64,000 nt of DNA, from positions 1 to 64,000 of the forward strand of contig CANTFK010000670.1 in NCBI GenBank assembly GCA_947646735.1, read 5' to 3'. Position numbers and translations under genes: made by a program. Under the pieces are notes generated by a model, which was not told the origin of the DNA, did no database searches, and worked only from the letters and a program-made list of their open reading frames with translations. Within the stretch, counting starts at the first letter, position 1. The number at the start of each line of letters is the position of its first letter. Positions 49,685 to 59,820 of this stretch are shown piece after piece. This stretch comes from Peronospora farinosa. Lineage: Eukaryota; Oomycota; Peronosporomycetes; Peronosporales; Peronosporaceae.

Positions 49685-51125
49685 ATGATGGCAATGCGTG
49701 TCTTAAACAAACGTCTTTTCATGCAAAGTATGCAAAAATCAAGGCTACGTGCACTCTCTACAAACGTCTTTCCCATTGCTGCTTTCATAGAAACGAAAGA
49801 GACAGTAGAGACTTTAAAAGAGGAGGACTTGGGCAATCTCGCAGGCGTGTCAATCTCACAGGTATTAATTACTATAGTAGACACATAGTAAAACTTAGGA
49901 GAGACGTCTTACTTGATAAATAATCTTATGTACTATATAGGCAACGGATGCTCATCGTCTCAAGTTTTTTGCATTCGCTAAGGAGCAGCAGGACGAGCTT
50001 TTTCCTGAAGGTGTCGGTCGTCGCATGAATGACACATTTGATCTCATAGGCCATCGTCACATTATGTTGCGTGACTCAACACTGGAAATCATCAATATGA
50101 TGAAGGGTGTGTGTGTTTTTTTGCAACAAAAGTGACCTAATGGGAATTGTCTGCTGATTAGAAACTTAACGAGTGTGTTTGTAGACTGGGAGACGGTCAA
50201 GAATGACACCATTGGCGCATTTCTGATTGACGGTGAACGTGGTACTGGCAAGAGCTTTGCAATGCATCAGATCGTACAATTTGCACGTGAGAGCAATTGG
50301 ATCGTGCTCTATATTCCCAACCCACGCTCGTGGTGTCATGAGGCTCCGTACGTGATGCAGTCACAATACCAAGAAGGAAAGTTTGACATTGATGTCTACG
50401 GTGTAGACTTGTTGCAAAAATTTCTGCACTGTCATGGGAAGCAGCTACGATCCATTCCGCTACGTGGAAAGTATGCTCAGCGTTACTATCCGACGGACAA
50501 GTACGAGTCTAAGCCAAAGGATGCCGCAACCTACAAGGATGTTTCTCTAACACTGCGTGATGTGGTTATTGGCGGTGTTCGCGATGAAGAGTTGGCATGT
50601 CAAGCCGTGTGCGATCTGAAGGAAGAGCTGGCACAGACCACGGAGTTCCCCGTGTTGATTGCCATTGACGACTACAACACGTGGTTCCAGCAGACAGTCT
50701 TTGGCTACGAAGGCAAGGACGTGAAAGCCGATGACATTTCGGTGATTGCTGCCCTGAAGGACGTTGGTGCTACCGGTTACGACGAGTCCCGCAAGCTGAA
50801 GAACGGTCTCTTTATCGCTGCTGTGACGGAAAACTTTCCTACGAAGATTCACTTTAAGCAGCAGGTAGACTACCGCAAGATTCGCACCACCATGCGCACG
50901 TATTCACCGGAGGAACTTGCTGCCATCGTCTCGTACTACAACCAAGTCAGCTTTCTGCACGGTAACGTCCAGCTATTTTGTCATTGTTATTTTTCTAGTA
51001 TCTAATGGCTGTCTTTTTCTCTTTTGCTGTTTATAGACAAGCCCACGGAATCGCAAATGGCATATTTTCGACTCATGACCAAGTCACTGCCACTTCACGT
51101 GTTCGACCGAGCGTCCTTTTCGTAG
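49685..51125 (+). CDS. DAP3: Mitochondrial small ribosomal subunit protein mS29 (DAP3)
   Basis: Four exons: 49685-49861, 49941-50106, 50185-50961 and 51037-51125, with introns of 79, 78 and 75 bp. The phases fit and give 402 residues, against about 398 for human DAP3. The N-terminus (MAMRVLNKRLFMQSMQKSR, with basic residues and no acids) looks like a mitochondrial targeting sequence. A P-loop, GERGTGKS (131-138), begins the GTP-binding fold, followed by the family blocks YIPNPRSW and LIAIDDYNTWF. mS29 is the GTP-binding protein in the head of the mitoribosome small subunit, at the intersubunit bridge. Start and splice sites are inferred from consensus and frame. Confidence 0.93.
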
Positions 51126-51282
51126 ATTATGACGGTTCATGTAGAGAGAGGTACTAGGTAGTGCATTATGTCATATACATGAAATAGTGTTCGCTACATC
51201 CTTGTGTTTTCAGGGGTAGGTCATTGACATAATGAAATCAAGAGAAAATAAATATTGCCTTAGAATCTAATCCCTCCTCTAA

Positions 51283-54200
51283 ATGGAGTTGACTGAAGGT
51301 GCCGATGTCTCTGCCACGACATCGTCACATATGACGCTATCACTTACTGATGTTAAGAAATTAATGGATGCAGCATTACGTATGCAACGTGCAGGTGAAA
51401 AGAATCATCCCAAATATCAACAAATTGTTGCATTATTACGTCATTATCAACAACAGCGTCAGACTCAGATCCAGATTCCACCTACTCAGAATCAGACTCA
51501 GACTCCGACTCAGAATCAGACGCCGACTCAGACGTCTATTCCTTTAAATGTTAGTGTGAACCCATTTCTACAGCATAAGACTACACTTTTTTCCGAGAAA
51601 CAACTTGAGTACCTGCATAATCAGATACGAGCGTACAAGGCCTTATGTCATTCAATGGATACAGCTATTACGCAAGCCAAAGAATGTAATACGACTGGTT
51701 TTTATATCGAGTCAATGGACCCAATCATAAAGACGACAGAAGAGACGCTACCGACACCTGTGGATCCTCCAATACTTGAGCTTATGACTCCAAAATGGAC
51801 TCGAGCTGCATGTAATTTGCTGTATCTTGGTCCTAAATATCTGGATGGAGACTTGATTAATATTGATCAAAAGAGCCATGCAGCTTTTGGACCATATACT
51901 GTCTGTACACCTCATTTAGGGACAAATGATGTGGCACTGAAGATGAGATTCATGCATACGTTGCAGCAATTTTTAACGTCAAGTTTGGACAAAATGGAGA
52001 ATTATACTGGAGAGTTAGATGACAATGAACAACTGACACTGAGAGATTTACGTTGCGTCTTGCTGCAGCAAAAATTACGTCAACGTGTAGCCAAGGCACA
52101 TACGACACGGTTGGCGCTGTTAGGAGAACCATCTGCAGTTGATCGTAAATCGTTTCGGCGTCGTCGTCCTGTCTCACGTGTTGAGCTGCAGAGTGATGAG
52201 CGAGAGAAACGCAAAAAATCTGTTGCAATGGAGAAAAAACGGCGTGCAGATCATCAAATGTACTTGAAGGCTATTCTTAATCACTCGCGTGAGTTTTTTG
52301 TTTACCACAAGAATGTGAAGGCACAGGTGAGTAAATCTGCGAAAGCTGTTAAAGCTTTTATCGACCAGCGTGCATCCAAGGCCGAGCGTGAGGAAGATCG
52401 TCAAGAGAAACTTCGTCTAAAGGCATTGAAAGCAAATGACATGGAAGCTTATGGCAAATTGGTTGCTGAGGCAAAAAATGAACGTCTGACGTATTTGCTG
52501 AGCCAAACAAATAGTTATCTGGACAGCATTCGCCAGTTGGTGCGTCAGCACAAACGAAAGCACCACGTTGTCGACGAATACACGGCGCATTACGATGCAC
52601 GTCACGAAGGCGACAAGAAAAGTAATGCTGACGACCAAGACGACGACTTAAACTATTTAGAGATCGCGTCGAAGGGCGAACTACCACGACAGCCCCTCAT
52701 GCTGGTTGGTGGTGACCTCAAGGAGTATCAGCTGCGGGGCTTGCAGTGGATGGTTTCTCTGTACGACAACCACCTAAACGGTATCTTGGCTGACGAGATG
52801 GGATTGGGTAAGACGATCCAATCGATTTCGCTGCTCACGTACGTGACAGAGGTCAAGCACAACCACGGCCCATTCCTCGTGGTTGTGCCACTGTCCACTT
52901 TGTCAAATTGGGTGAACGAGTTTAAAAAATGGGCGCCTGATCTTGTGATTGTGGTGTATAAAGGGCCTCCTCAGGTGCGCAAGGAGCTTCACAAACTGGA
53001 AATGGCATCGTGTCAGTTCAATGTTCTTTTGACAACCTACGAGTACATCATGAAGGACAAGCATGTGCTGCGTAAGTATGACTGGCAGTACATCATCGTG
53101 GATGAGGGTCACCGTATGAAGAATGCTCAAAGCAAGTTTGCAATGACACTCGGAAGTATGTACACTTCGCGCAACCGACTGTTGTTGACAGGCACGCCCC
53201 TGCAAAATAGTCTGCCAGAACTTTGGGCGCTTTTGAATTTTTTGCTGCCGACGATTTTCGAGTCCGTGGACACATTCGAGCAATGGTTTAGTAAGCCATT
53301 TGCGCAGTTCTCCGGTAATGGTGACTCGAACGAGCTTTCCGACGAAGAGCGGATGCTTATTATCAATCGGCTGCACCAGGTGCTACGTCCTTTTCTGTTG
53401 CGTCGTGTGAAGGCCTCTGTTCTTGATCAACTTCCTGACAAAGTGGAGAAGGTGCTAAAGTGCGAACTCTCAGGCTGGCAGAAAATCATGTACCGGCGTA
53501 TTCAAGAAGGAGGCGCACTTCTTATGGAAACGACGGATAATACAGGCAAAAAGAAGGGAAAGACAAAGTATACGTCCAAGGGTTTGTCGAATGTGCTTAT
53601 GCAGCTGCGCAAGGTGTGCAACCACCCGTACCTTTTCCAGACCAACGGATACCAGATTGACTTTGATATCGTGCGGTCATCAGGCAAATTTGAGCTGCTG
53701 GACCGCATGCTGCCGAAGCTGAAAGCTGCAGGTCACCGCGTGCTGATGTTCAGTCAGATGACGCAGTTAATGCACGTTTTGGAGGATTATTTTAACTACC
53801 GCGGCTTCCGCTACCTTCGTTTGGACGGATCGACGAGTGCTGATGAGCGTGAACAACGAATGTTCATGTTTAACGCGCCTGACTCGCCGTTCTTCATCTT
53901 CCTTTTGAGTACGCGCGCCGGTGGCCTTGGACTAAATCTCGCGACAGCAGACACGGTCATCATTTTTGACAGTGATTGGAATCCCGCCATGGACGCGCAG
54001 GCTCAGGATCGCGCTCATCGTATCGGCCAAAAGAATGAAGTGCGAGTCTTCAGACTTGTCACGAATAGCCCCGTGGAGGAAAAAATCCTTTCGCGTGCGA
54101 CGGACAAGATGAATATGAACAACCTTGTGGTAGAAGCCGGCAAATTCAACAATCGTTCTAAGGAGGCAGAGCGACGTGCGATGCTCGAGAGCCTCATCAA

Positions 54201-55191
54201 AATGGAGCAAGAGGAAGCAGCGCACGCTGTGAATGGTGAGGATGAATCGTCGAACGTTCTACTAGATGACGAGATTAATGAGATGATGGCGCTGACGGAT
54301 GAAGAACTGGCTTTGTATCAGCGAGTGGACTCTGAGCGCAAAGCTCGCGAAGCAATGGAATGGGAAGAGTATTGCAAGCAGTACAATATCCTGCACACTC
54401 AGCGTTCTCGACTTATGTCGGAGAAGGATGCCCCGGTTTGGCTGCGCGAAGCCGACGAAATTATGGAGCACGACATTGCAGCGGGAAAGCATGACAAGGA
54501 TGTTTGGAACTTTGAGATGGATGCCGTTGCGGGCAAATCTCGTAAACGCAAGGAAATGTCGTACCGCGATCAATTTACCGATGCGGAGTTTGTAAAGTTG
54601 TGTGAGGACGGAGTTGAGGAAGGGGCAAGGGAGTCATCATCGAAGAGCTCTATGGAAAAGGTGCATGGCAAACGGAAGCGTAACGAAGATGAAAACGTCA
54701 TAGACGGTGGTGGCGAAGATGAAGACATATCTTACGAGGACGAGGCGGTGAGACGTGAGCGCAAGATGCTGTGCTACTACTACCGGAAGGTCTACGATGC
54801 TGTAGTTAAACTCAAGGACCCTACCGGGCGTCTACGGTCCGACTTGTACATTGAAAAGCCGTCTGCGGTGGACTATCCCGACTATTACACGATTGTAAAG
54901 CAGCCAATGGATTTGACTACCATAAAGGCACGTCTCGACAAGTATTACTATGCGTCACATGAGCAGTTTGAAGAGGACTTTAATCTCATGGTGGGTAACG
55001 CACAGTTATACAACCATCCCGATTCGCTGGTGGTGTTCGACGCGCTTGAAATCGACAAGTGTGTGAAAACGAAGATGAAGCCTTTCCACCTGAAGACAAT
55101 GGAGCAGATTGCAGCAGCTTATGAGAAGGCCAAGAAGGACCACAAGCGTCGTTCGAAGAACCGCAAAGACAAAAAGCGTCGTCATCACTAG
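51283..55191 (+). CDS. SWI/SNF (BRM/BRG1-type) chromatin-remodelling ATPase
   Basis: A 1,302-codon intronless frame. In order: a Gln/Thr/Pro tract, a QLQ motif (FSEKQLEYLHNQIRAYK, about 101), an HSA-like basic helix (about 300-370), the SNF2 ATPase with GILADEMGLGKT (Lys 510) and DEGH (607-610), the helicase C domain (TRAGGLGLNLATAD, AQDRAHRIGQ), a SnAC-like acidic region, and a C-terminal bromodomain (about 1165-1270, DYYTIVKQPMDLTTIK, with the acetyl-lysine-binding Asn in YNHPDS). QLQ, HSA and bromodomain together define the SMARCA2/4 class, the motor of SWI/SNF complexes that slide or eject nucleosomes. The gene ends 88 bp from the convergent phosphatase gene. Confidence 0.96.
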   Translation: MELTEGADVSATTSSHMTLSLTDVKKLMDAALRMQRAGEKNHPKYQQIVALLRHYQQQRQTQIQIPPTQNQTQTPTQNQTPTQTSIPLNVSVNPFLQHKTTLFSEKQLEYLHNQIRAYKALCHSMDTAITQAKECNTTGFYIESMDPIIKTTEETLPTPVDPPILELMTPKWTRAACNLLYLGPKYLDGDLINIDQKSHAAFGPYTVCTPHLGTNDVALKMRFMHTLQQFLTSSLDKMENYTGELDDNEQLTLRDLRCVLLQQKLRQRVAKAHTTRLALLGEPSAVDRKSFRRRRPVSRVELQSDEREKRKKSVAMEKKRRADHQMYLKAILNHSREFFVYHKNVKAQVSKSAKAVKAFIDQRASKAEREEDRQEKLRLKALKANDMEAYGKLVAEAKNERLTYLLSQTNSYLDSIRQLVRQHKRKHHVVDEYTAHYDARHEGDKKSNADDQDDDLNYLEIASKGELPRQPLMLVGGDLKEYQLRGLQWMVSLYDNHLNGILADEMGLGKTIQSISLLTYVTEVKHNHGPFLVVVPLSTLSNWVNEFKKWAPDLVIVVYKGPPQVRKELHKLEMASCQFNVLLTTYEYIMKDKHVLRKYDWQYIIVDEGHRMKNAQSKFAMTLGSMYTSRNRLLLTGTPLQNSLPELWALLNFLLPTIFESVDTFEQWFSKPFAQFSGNGDSNELSDEERMLIINRLHQVLRPFLLRRVKASVLDQLPDKVEKVLKCELSGWQKIMYRRIQEGGALLMETTDNTGKKKGKTKYTSKGLSNVLMQLRKVCNHPYLFQTNGYQIDFDIVRSSGKFELLDRMLPKLKAAGHRVLMFSQMTQLMHVLEDYFNYRGFRYLRLDGSTSADEREQRMFMFNAPDSPFFIFLLSTRAGGLGLNLATADTVIIFDSDWNPAMDAQAQDRAHRIGQKNEVRVFRLVTNSPVEEKILSRATDKMNMNNLVVEAGKFNNRSKEAERRAMLESLIKMEQEEAAHAVNGEDESSNVLLDDEINEMMALTDEELALYQRVDSERKAREAMEWEEYCKQYNILHTQRSRLMSEKDAPVWLREADEIMEHDIAAGKHDKDVWNFEMDAVAGKSRKRKEMSYRDQFTDAEFVKLCEDGVEEGARESSSKSSMEKVHGKRKRNEDENVIDGGGEDEDISYEDEAVRRERKMLCYYYRKVYDAVVKLKDPTGRLRSDLYIEKPSAVDYPDYYTIVKQPMDLTTIKARLDKYYYASHEQFEEDFNLMVGNAQLYNHPDSLVVFDALEIDKCVKTKMKPFHLKTMEQIAAAYEKAKKDHKRRSKNRKDKKRRHH

Positions 55192-55279
55192 GTGACAACC
55201 TCACTGCATTATTCTTGCTCTTTGAGTTAACCGTACAAAATCTATCGACTTCTTTGATACCTGTTTATCATTTCTCGGC

Positions 55280-56379
55280 TTATGTAAAGTAGCCGGCATC
55301 GATGGCGTCAGAGCTCGTGCCCTTACTGTCCAGCACGCCAATGTTCCTGGACGATGGCGCTTCCTTAAAGGTTTTGTATGTGCGCTGCAAGAAACCTCCG
55401 GTTAATTTAAATCAAAACGCCAACATTTCACAAACAATACAGTCAGCAGACGTACCTCCAGGTGATCATCAACTGCCATGATAGCCGCAAGATTTCCAAA
55501 GCGGTGGCAGTAGTTTGGTGCACTCCAGACCGTTGAAAAAGTTTCTCGAAACAGGACCTGAAATCCCTCCATACACAACTGATGTGCTCTTGCCATGTGT
55601 GCTAGTTTGTTCGTATGCAAGAACTTTTCTACCACATCTTCTCCAAAAATGTATCCAGCGCCTCTCGGTGACTGAAATAACAACAACAGTAACAATGAGC
55701 CTCAATTTGTTAGCCACTTGAACCTCTTTTCTTACTATCACATCAGGTTCCTCACCATATGAAATCCCAATGTCTTGGGATCTGGATCAGACCACACAAT
55801 ATCAGCAAAAATTCCATCGGGAGGAATTTCTTGGAATCGATCAAGCATTCTTAATTGATCCAAATGATGTAATGCAGGACTTAAACCTCCATGAAGACAT
55901 AATAAACTATTGTCTATAAGGGCCCCTAATGGTAAAAAGTCAAAAAGGTCCATAAATGCCTTATAAATACGTGTATCTCCATCGTATTTCTTCATACATT
56001 CAATTTGAAACCCATAGACCTGCGTCGTCTGACGGGATTCATGATTACCACGTAATAATGTGACACGATCTGGATAACTCGCCTTAAGTACGCATAACAT
56101 TGAAATGGTTTCGACACTCATAGCTCCTCGATCGACAAAATCCCCTAAAAACACATAACTTGTATCGGGGGCTTGACCTGTTAAATTAAATAATTCCACT
56201 AAATCATGGAATTGACCATGAATATCCCCACAGACAGAGACGGGAGAGGCGACGTGGACGACATTATCATCTTCAACAAGTAGATCCTTTACACGTTCAC
56301 ATAATGCTAAAAGAGCGTTTCCTTCAAGGTACTCGCCACGTTGTAGTCGCTCGAGATGTCGCCCGTAGTGAGTCGTCAT
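55280..56379 (-). CDS. PP2A-like serine/threonine phosphatase catalytic subunit
   Basis: Three exons: 56379-55756, 55671-55456 and 55384-55280, introns 84 and 71 bp, 314 residues. The PPP metal-site motifs are all present: GDIHGQ (51-56), GDFVDRG (79-85), RGNHE (110-114), and later LCLHGGLSP and SAPNYCHRFGN. Size and wording (ISPRGAGY-like SPRGAGYIFG) place it with PP2A, PP4 and PP6. The C-terminus is DAGYFT, not the DYFL end that is methylated and needed for B-subunit binding in PP2A. It is therefore a divergent member, possibly with different regulation. Confidence 0.92.
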
Positions 56380-57554
56380 TTTTGACGGCCGGAATTGTAA
56401 AGTAGTAATAGTTACTTAAGGGATACTTTGTGTTTTGTAAAGTAACGTGGAAGTTGTACAACCATTATACCTCTTGTAATAGTTATACCTCTAGTTGCTA
56501 ATACTACATACTAGCTTTTACAATAGCCGTCGTTTCGCATTTAGAAAGCACTAGAAAAGAGTTTCAAAAGAGTATACTGTATACAATGCAAACAATGCGT
56601 TGACTTGCTTCAAGTATGTTATACCGCATCATAATACACAAGTCACTAAAGTTACTCGACCATGTCGATCGCCACAACATGTACCACTTCTGGTCTTATT
56701 GAGACGATCTCAGGTGAGGGCGTCCTACTTCAATTACATTTACATAGGGCGAACCGCTTTGATCTACTCATTAGATATCCCTTCCAGCGATGCACGTTAA
56801 ATCCATTTCAAGACGTCCGTCTGCAGCCTCCTGACCATTCGTGTGATGTCCTCGCTTTCCTAGTCTTCTGCTGTGTTACAATGGTTTTTCGTGCTCTATC
56901 CATACTCCTCTTTCTCTCGTAGCCGTCTTCGCTGACTTTAGCCTTTTTTCAACTACTACTTTGTCCTTGTTCACAGGCATCTCCTCCGACGCCTCTGCAA
57001 CTTGACAACTCATGAGTCTCGACTAAAGGTTCCCTCTGATTCTAGAAAGACACTTTGCCCACGATTCTATTGGTTCAGACCATCACCATCGGTCCAGACA
57101 CGCTCTCTGTCCTTGATGGTCACTTTCTTCTTCGTCATCTTCGTCTCTACGGTCTAGGCCTATAATCACATCATTCTTTCCGCAGAGCACGCCTTCAATT
57201 CCGTCCACGCGCCAAGCACTTGTCCGTCTTTTTGAACTCTTTTCGAGTCTCTTTGCCTTGCCCATAATCTCGAATGGTAGCCATTCCAATCGTCACACTT
57301 GTCATCAAATATCCCCCAGCTTCATCACTTATATCTGTGTCCGTGTCAAAATTTCTTTACTTAATGCTTCATCAAATCTGATAACCCTCTCGTGTCAAGT
57401 TGTAATCCTACAAGATTGTCGTCTCGTTTGATTCGTATTGATTACTTGCACTACGAATTAGCAACAATAATCTCAACTGTCTCCAATAAATCTCCATTAT
57501 AGGCCTTGCTATAACAATGCAACCGGCTCTAAAATCATACAATAATTTTCTATA
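56380..57554. other. Intergenic region, possible upstream exon
   Basis: About 1.2 kb between the phosphatase start and the pseudokinase frame, divergent. An ATG at 56662 opens MSIATTCTTSGLIETIS and is followed by a good donor, TCTCAG-GTGAGG. It could be a first exon of the downstream gene, whose Gly-rich loop is missing, but I could not find an acceptor that proves it. No repeats seen. Confidence 0.4.
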
Positions 57555-59144
57555 ATGTGGTGGTTCGGTTGGTGTGCAGGCTGTTCTTGTCACTTGTCGG
57601 ACGTGACTTCTACGAGCAATTGGGTGGATTTACGTCCTTTATCCACCACGTCTGCTCTTCCTCTGTCTTCTCCTCGGACGATACCTCACCCTGGATTTTA
57701 CACTGCTCGTCATCGCGTGACACATGAGCTCGTGGCCCTTAAAGTACTCGACCGTCGCCTGCTGCGTCAACGCGCTACTCGACGTCGTCTCCGCCAAGAA
57801 GTTCGCGTGCTGCAGCTTGCCAGAGACCACGAGAACTTACTGCAATTATATGAAGTAAAGGCGGTGGGGAGGAGAGTGGAACTGGCCTTTGAGCTCGCAA
57901 GAGGAGGTGAAGTGCTGCAGAAATTACACTCCGAGCGAGACGCCAGTAACGTGCTGCAGCAAGCAGCTCGAGGACTGCAGTTCCTCCACGAACGGGGTGT
58001 TATACATGGAGAAGTAAGGCCCGAACATTTGCTTTTCAGTGATGACGAGCCAGATGCGCGCGTGCTACTAACGACCTTTGGACGAGCAGGTCCATGGAGA
58101 TTCCTGACGCTACGCTGCCGTCCGAAGACGAAGGGTTTTCTCTGGAACGACGTGCACCACATTCGATTCCTGCCGCCGTTTCTACTGAGACGGAAGAATA
58201 GACGCCACTGGAAGGATTCCGTCGACATGCATGACGATGGGAGAAGTTTGGTGGCAAACTGGGAAGAAGCTCAGCAGATCGATATCTGGGCACTTGGCGT
58301 CACTCTTTATGTCATGCTTTGTGGATCTTTTCCTTTTAGTAGCATCGATGAACGGGACGACACTGTCGTCGACATTGAGCGACGTATGCTTCAGGACAGA
58401 CTGACATTCCCAGTAGATGGAGGGCTGCTAAGTCGTGCGGCGAGGGACCTGCTACATCGACTGCTGGCCAAAATTCTGAATGCTTCTATCAGTATTAACG
58501 ACGTTGTTGCTCATCCGTGGCTCAACGGAGCTGTAGCTCCTGCTGTTACCTGGAGTGACGATATTCTAGCGCAACATTCTGTGTTCAGGACGCGGTATGC
58601 TGAAGAAGTGACAGCTGCTGCACATCGACCGTCAGTATCGACTTCTCAAGTCTTGAATGTCCACAATGAGGTGACAAATGCACCCGCAAGTGAGGTCGGT
58701 AAGCTAACAGGTTGTGATGGAGCCCAAAGCATTGGAGATGGTGGTGGTGTTATGCTGAAAGGTGACACTTTCGAGGTGGAAGTTGAAGAAGAAGAAGCTC
58801 GTCCATCATTCATGTCTACGCATGGCACTCAGCTCCTGTTAGACGATGAAGCACAGCAGGAACGCCCTAGTGCCGAGTGCTACATGCGTCTCGCTAGCGA
58901 TGAGATGGAAGGACAGAACATGCACACGAATAGCGACGTCGAAGACGTCGTAGCTGATGCCGAAATTAACAATGTTCGGGATGCCATCCTCGGAAGCAGA
59001 TCAACCGGAGATACTAATACTGCTGCTTATGATGGCAAACCTATAAGTCGCCAGAAGTCATTTGACAAAATATGGCAAGTGTTGCTGCATCAGCGTCGCT
59101 TTTTCTCCAAGTCGCTAAGTAGCGGGTCTAGCATTGACAGGTAA
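57555..59144 (+). CDS. Predicted pseudokinase, CAMK-like
   Basis: A 529-codon frame with a kinase fold: GFYTARHRVTHELVALK (with the ATP-site Lys), LRQEVRVLQLARDHENLLQL, ELARGGEVLQKL, LHERGVIHGEVRPEHLLF and IDIWALGVTLYVMLCGSFPF. The catalytic HRD is HGE and KPEN is RPEH. The DFG is TFG (LLTTFGRAG), so both catalytic Asp residues are lost. The Gly-rich loop is incomplete, so the start may lie in an upstream exon. The C-terminal 190 residues are acidic and disordered. The final codons overlap a strong donor (GACAG-GTAAGA at 59141), so the gene may continue. I infer a scaffold or regulator role. Confidence 0.75.
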   Translation: MWWFGWCAGCSCHLSDVTSTSNWVDLRPLSTTSALPLSSPRTIPHPGFYTARHRVTHELVALKVLDRRLLRQRATRRRLRQEVRVLQLARDHENLLQLYEVKAVGRRVELAFELARGGEVLQKLHSERDASNVLQQAARGLQFLHERGVIHGEVRPEHLLFSDDEPDARVLLTTFGRAGPWRFLTLRCRPKTKGFLWNDVHHIRFLPPFLLRRKNRRHWKDSVDMHDDGRSLVANWEEAQQIDIWALGVTLYVMLCGSFPFSSIDERDDTVVDIERRMLQDRLTFPVDGGLLSRAARDLLHRLLAKILNASISINDVVAHPWLNGAVAPAVTWSDDILAQHSVFRTRYAEEVTAAAHRPSVSTSQVLNVHNEVTNAPASEVGKLTGCDGAQSIGDGGGVMLKGDTFEVEVEEEEARPSFMSTHGTQLLLDDEAQQERPSAECYMRLASDEMEGQNMHTNSDVEDVVADAEINNVRDAILGSRSTGDTNTAAYDGKPISRQKSFDKIWQVLLHQRRFFSKSLSSGSSIDR

Positions 59145-59820
59145 GAAACCTGTCGATGTTTTGGAAAAGACGTCAAATTTGAAGCAGGGTGGCTGGCGGA
59201 GAGAGTAATCATTAGCGACGTACAACAACACCTACTCATGAAGGCTTGATCAGTTCATAAAGCTTGTGTACGCATCTTTGACGTCTGAAGACCACGATGC
59301 GTTGCTAAAGTTTGGGTCCAAGAGATCGGTACCAGAACGTCCAGGCTGGTCCCTACTGCTGTTTGCAGGTAGAAAAGTCGGTTCATGCGTGGCTGAAGCG
59401 CGATCAGCGTGGCCTCAGTATCGGGGTGGAGTTGAAATGGCACCTTCAGGACTTTGTCGTCGTCTTGTTTCTCGATCGCGTTAAATGTCATTTGTCCGGG
59501 ATTGTTGCTGCACCCCTGATGCATGATCTCAAAAGACTTATCTCCTTGTTGCTGCCGAATGTGTTCGTGTCCAGGACCATGTGTATTCTTGTCGTGCATG
59601 ATTGCTTGGTCTGCACTGTGATGAAGCAGCTCGTTGTAGTAAAAGTAGATAGACGTCATCGTCCTCACCAAGCCACAACTACAAACAGAGATAACCTGTC
59701 AGGATGGAAAGTGCAGCAAAGAGATGAATGCATAAGGTGCAGAGCTGTTTCCCGTTCATCTCAGGTTAGACACACATCACTGGAATAGCTGTGAGGATGT
59801 GGATGTCGAGCCAGCACTAG
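59145..59820. other. Region between pseudokinase and COG7, possible exons
   Basis: About 680 bp. If the donor at 59141 is used, an exon beginning at about 59242 (GCTTGATCAG) would stay in frame and read LDQFIKLVYASLTSEDHDALL. A second strong acceptor, CTGTTTGCAG at about 59371, precedes another open stretch. The acceptor evidence is weak and no domain is recognisable, so I do not call exons. Confidence 0.35.

Noticed and set aside
59255..59671. 138-codon minus-strand frame MVRTMTSIYFYYNELL
   Set aside because: Overlaps possible plus-strand exons, no domain, low-complexity codon pattern; could be a shadow.
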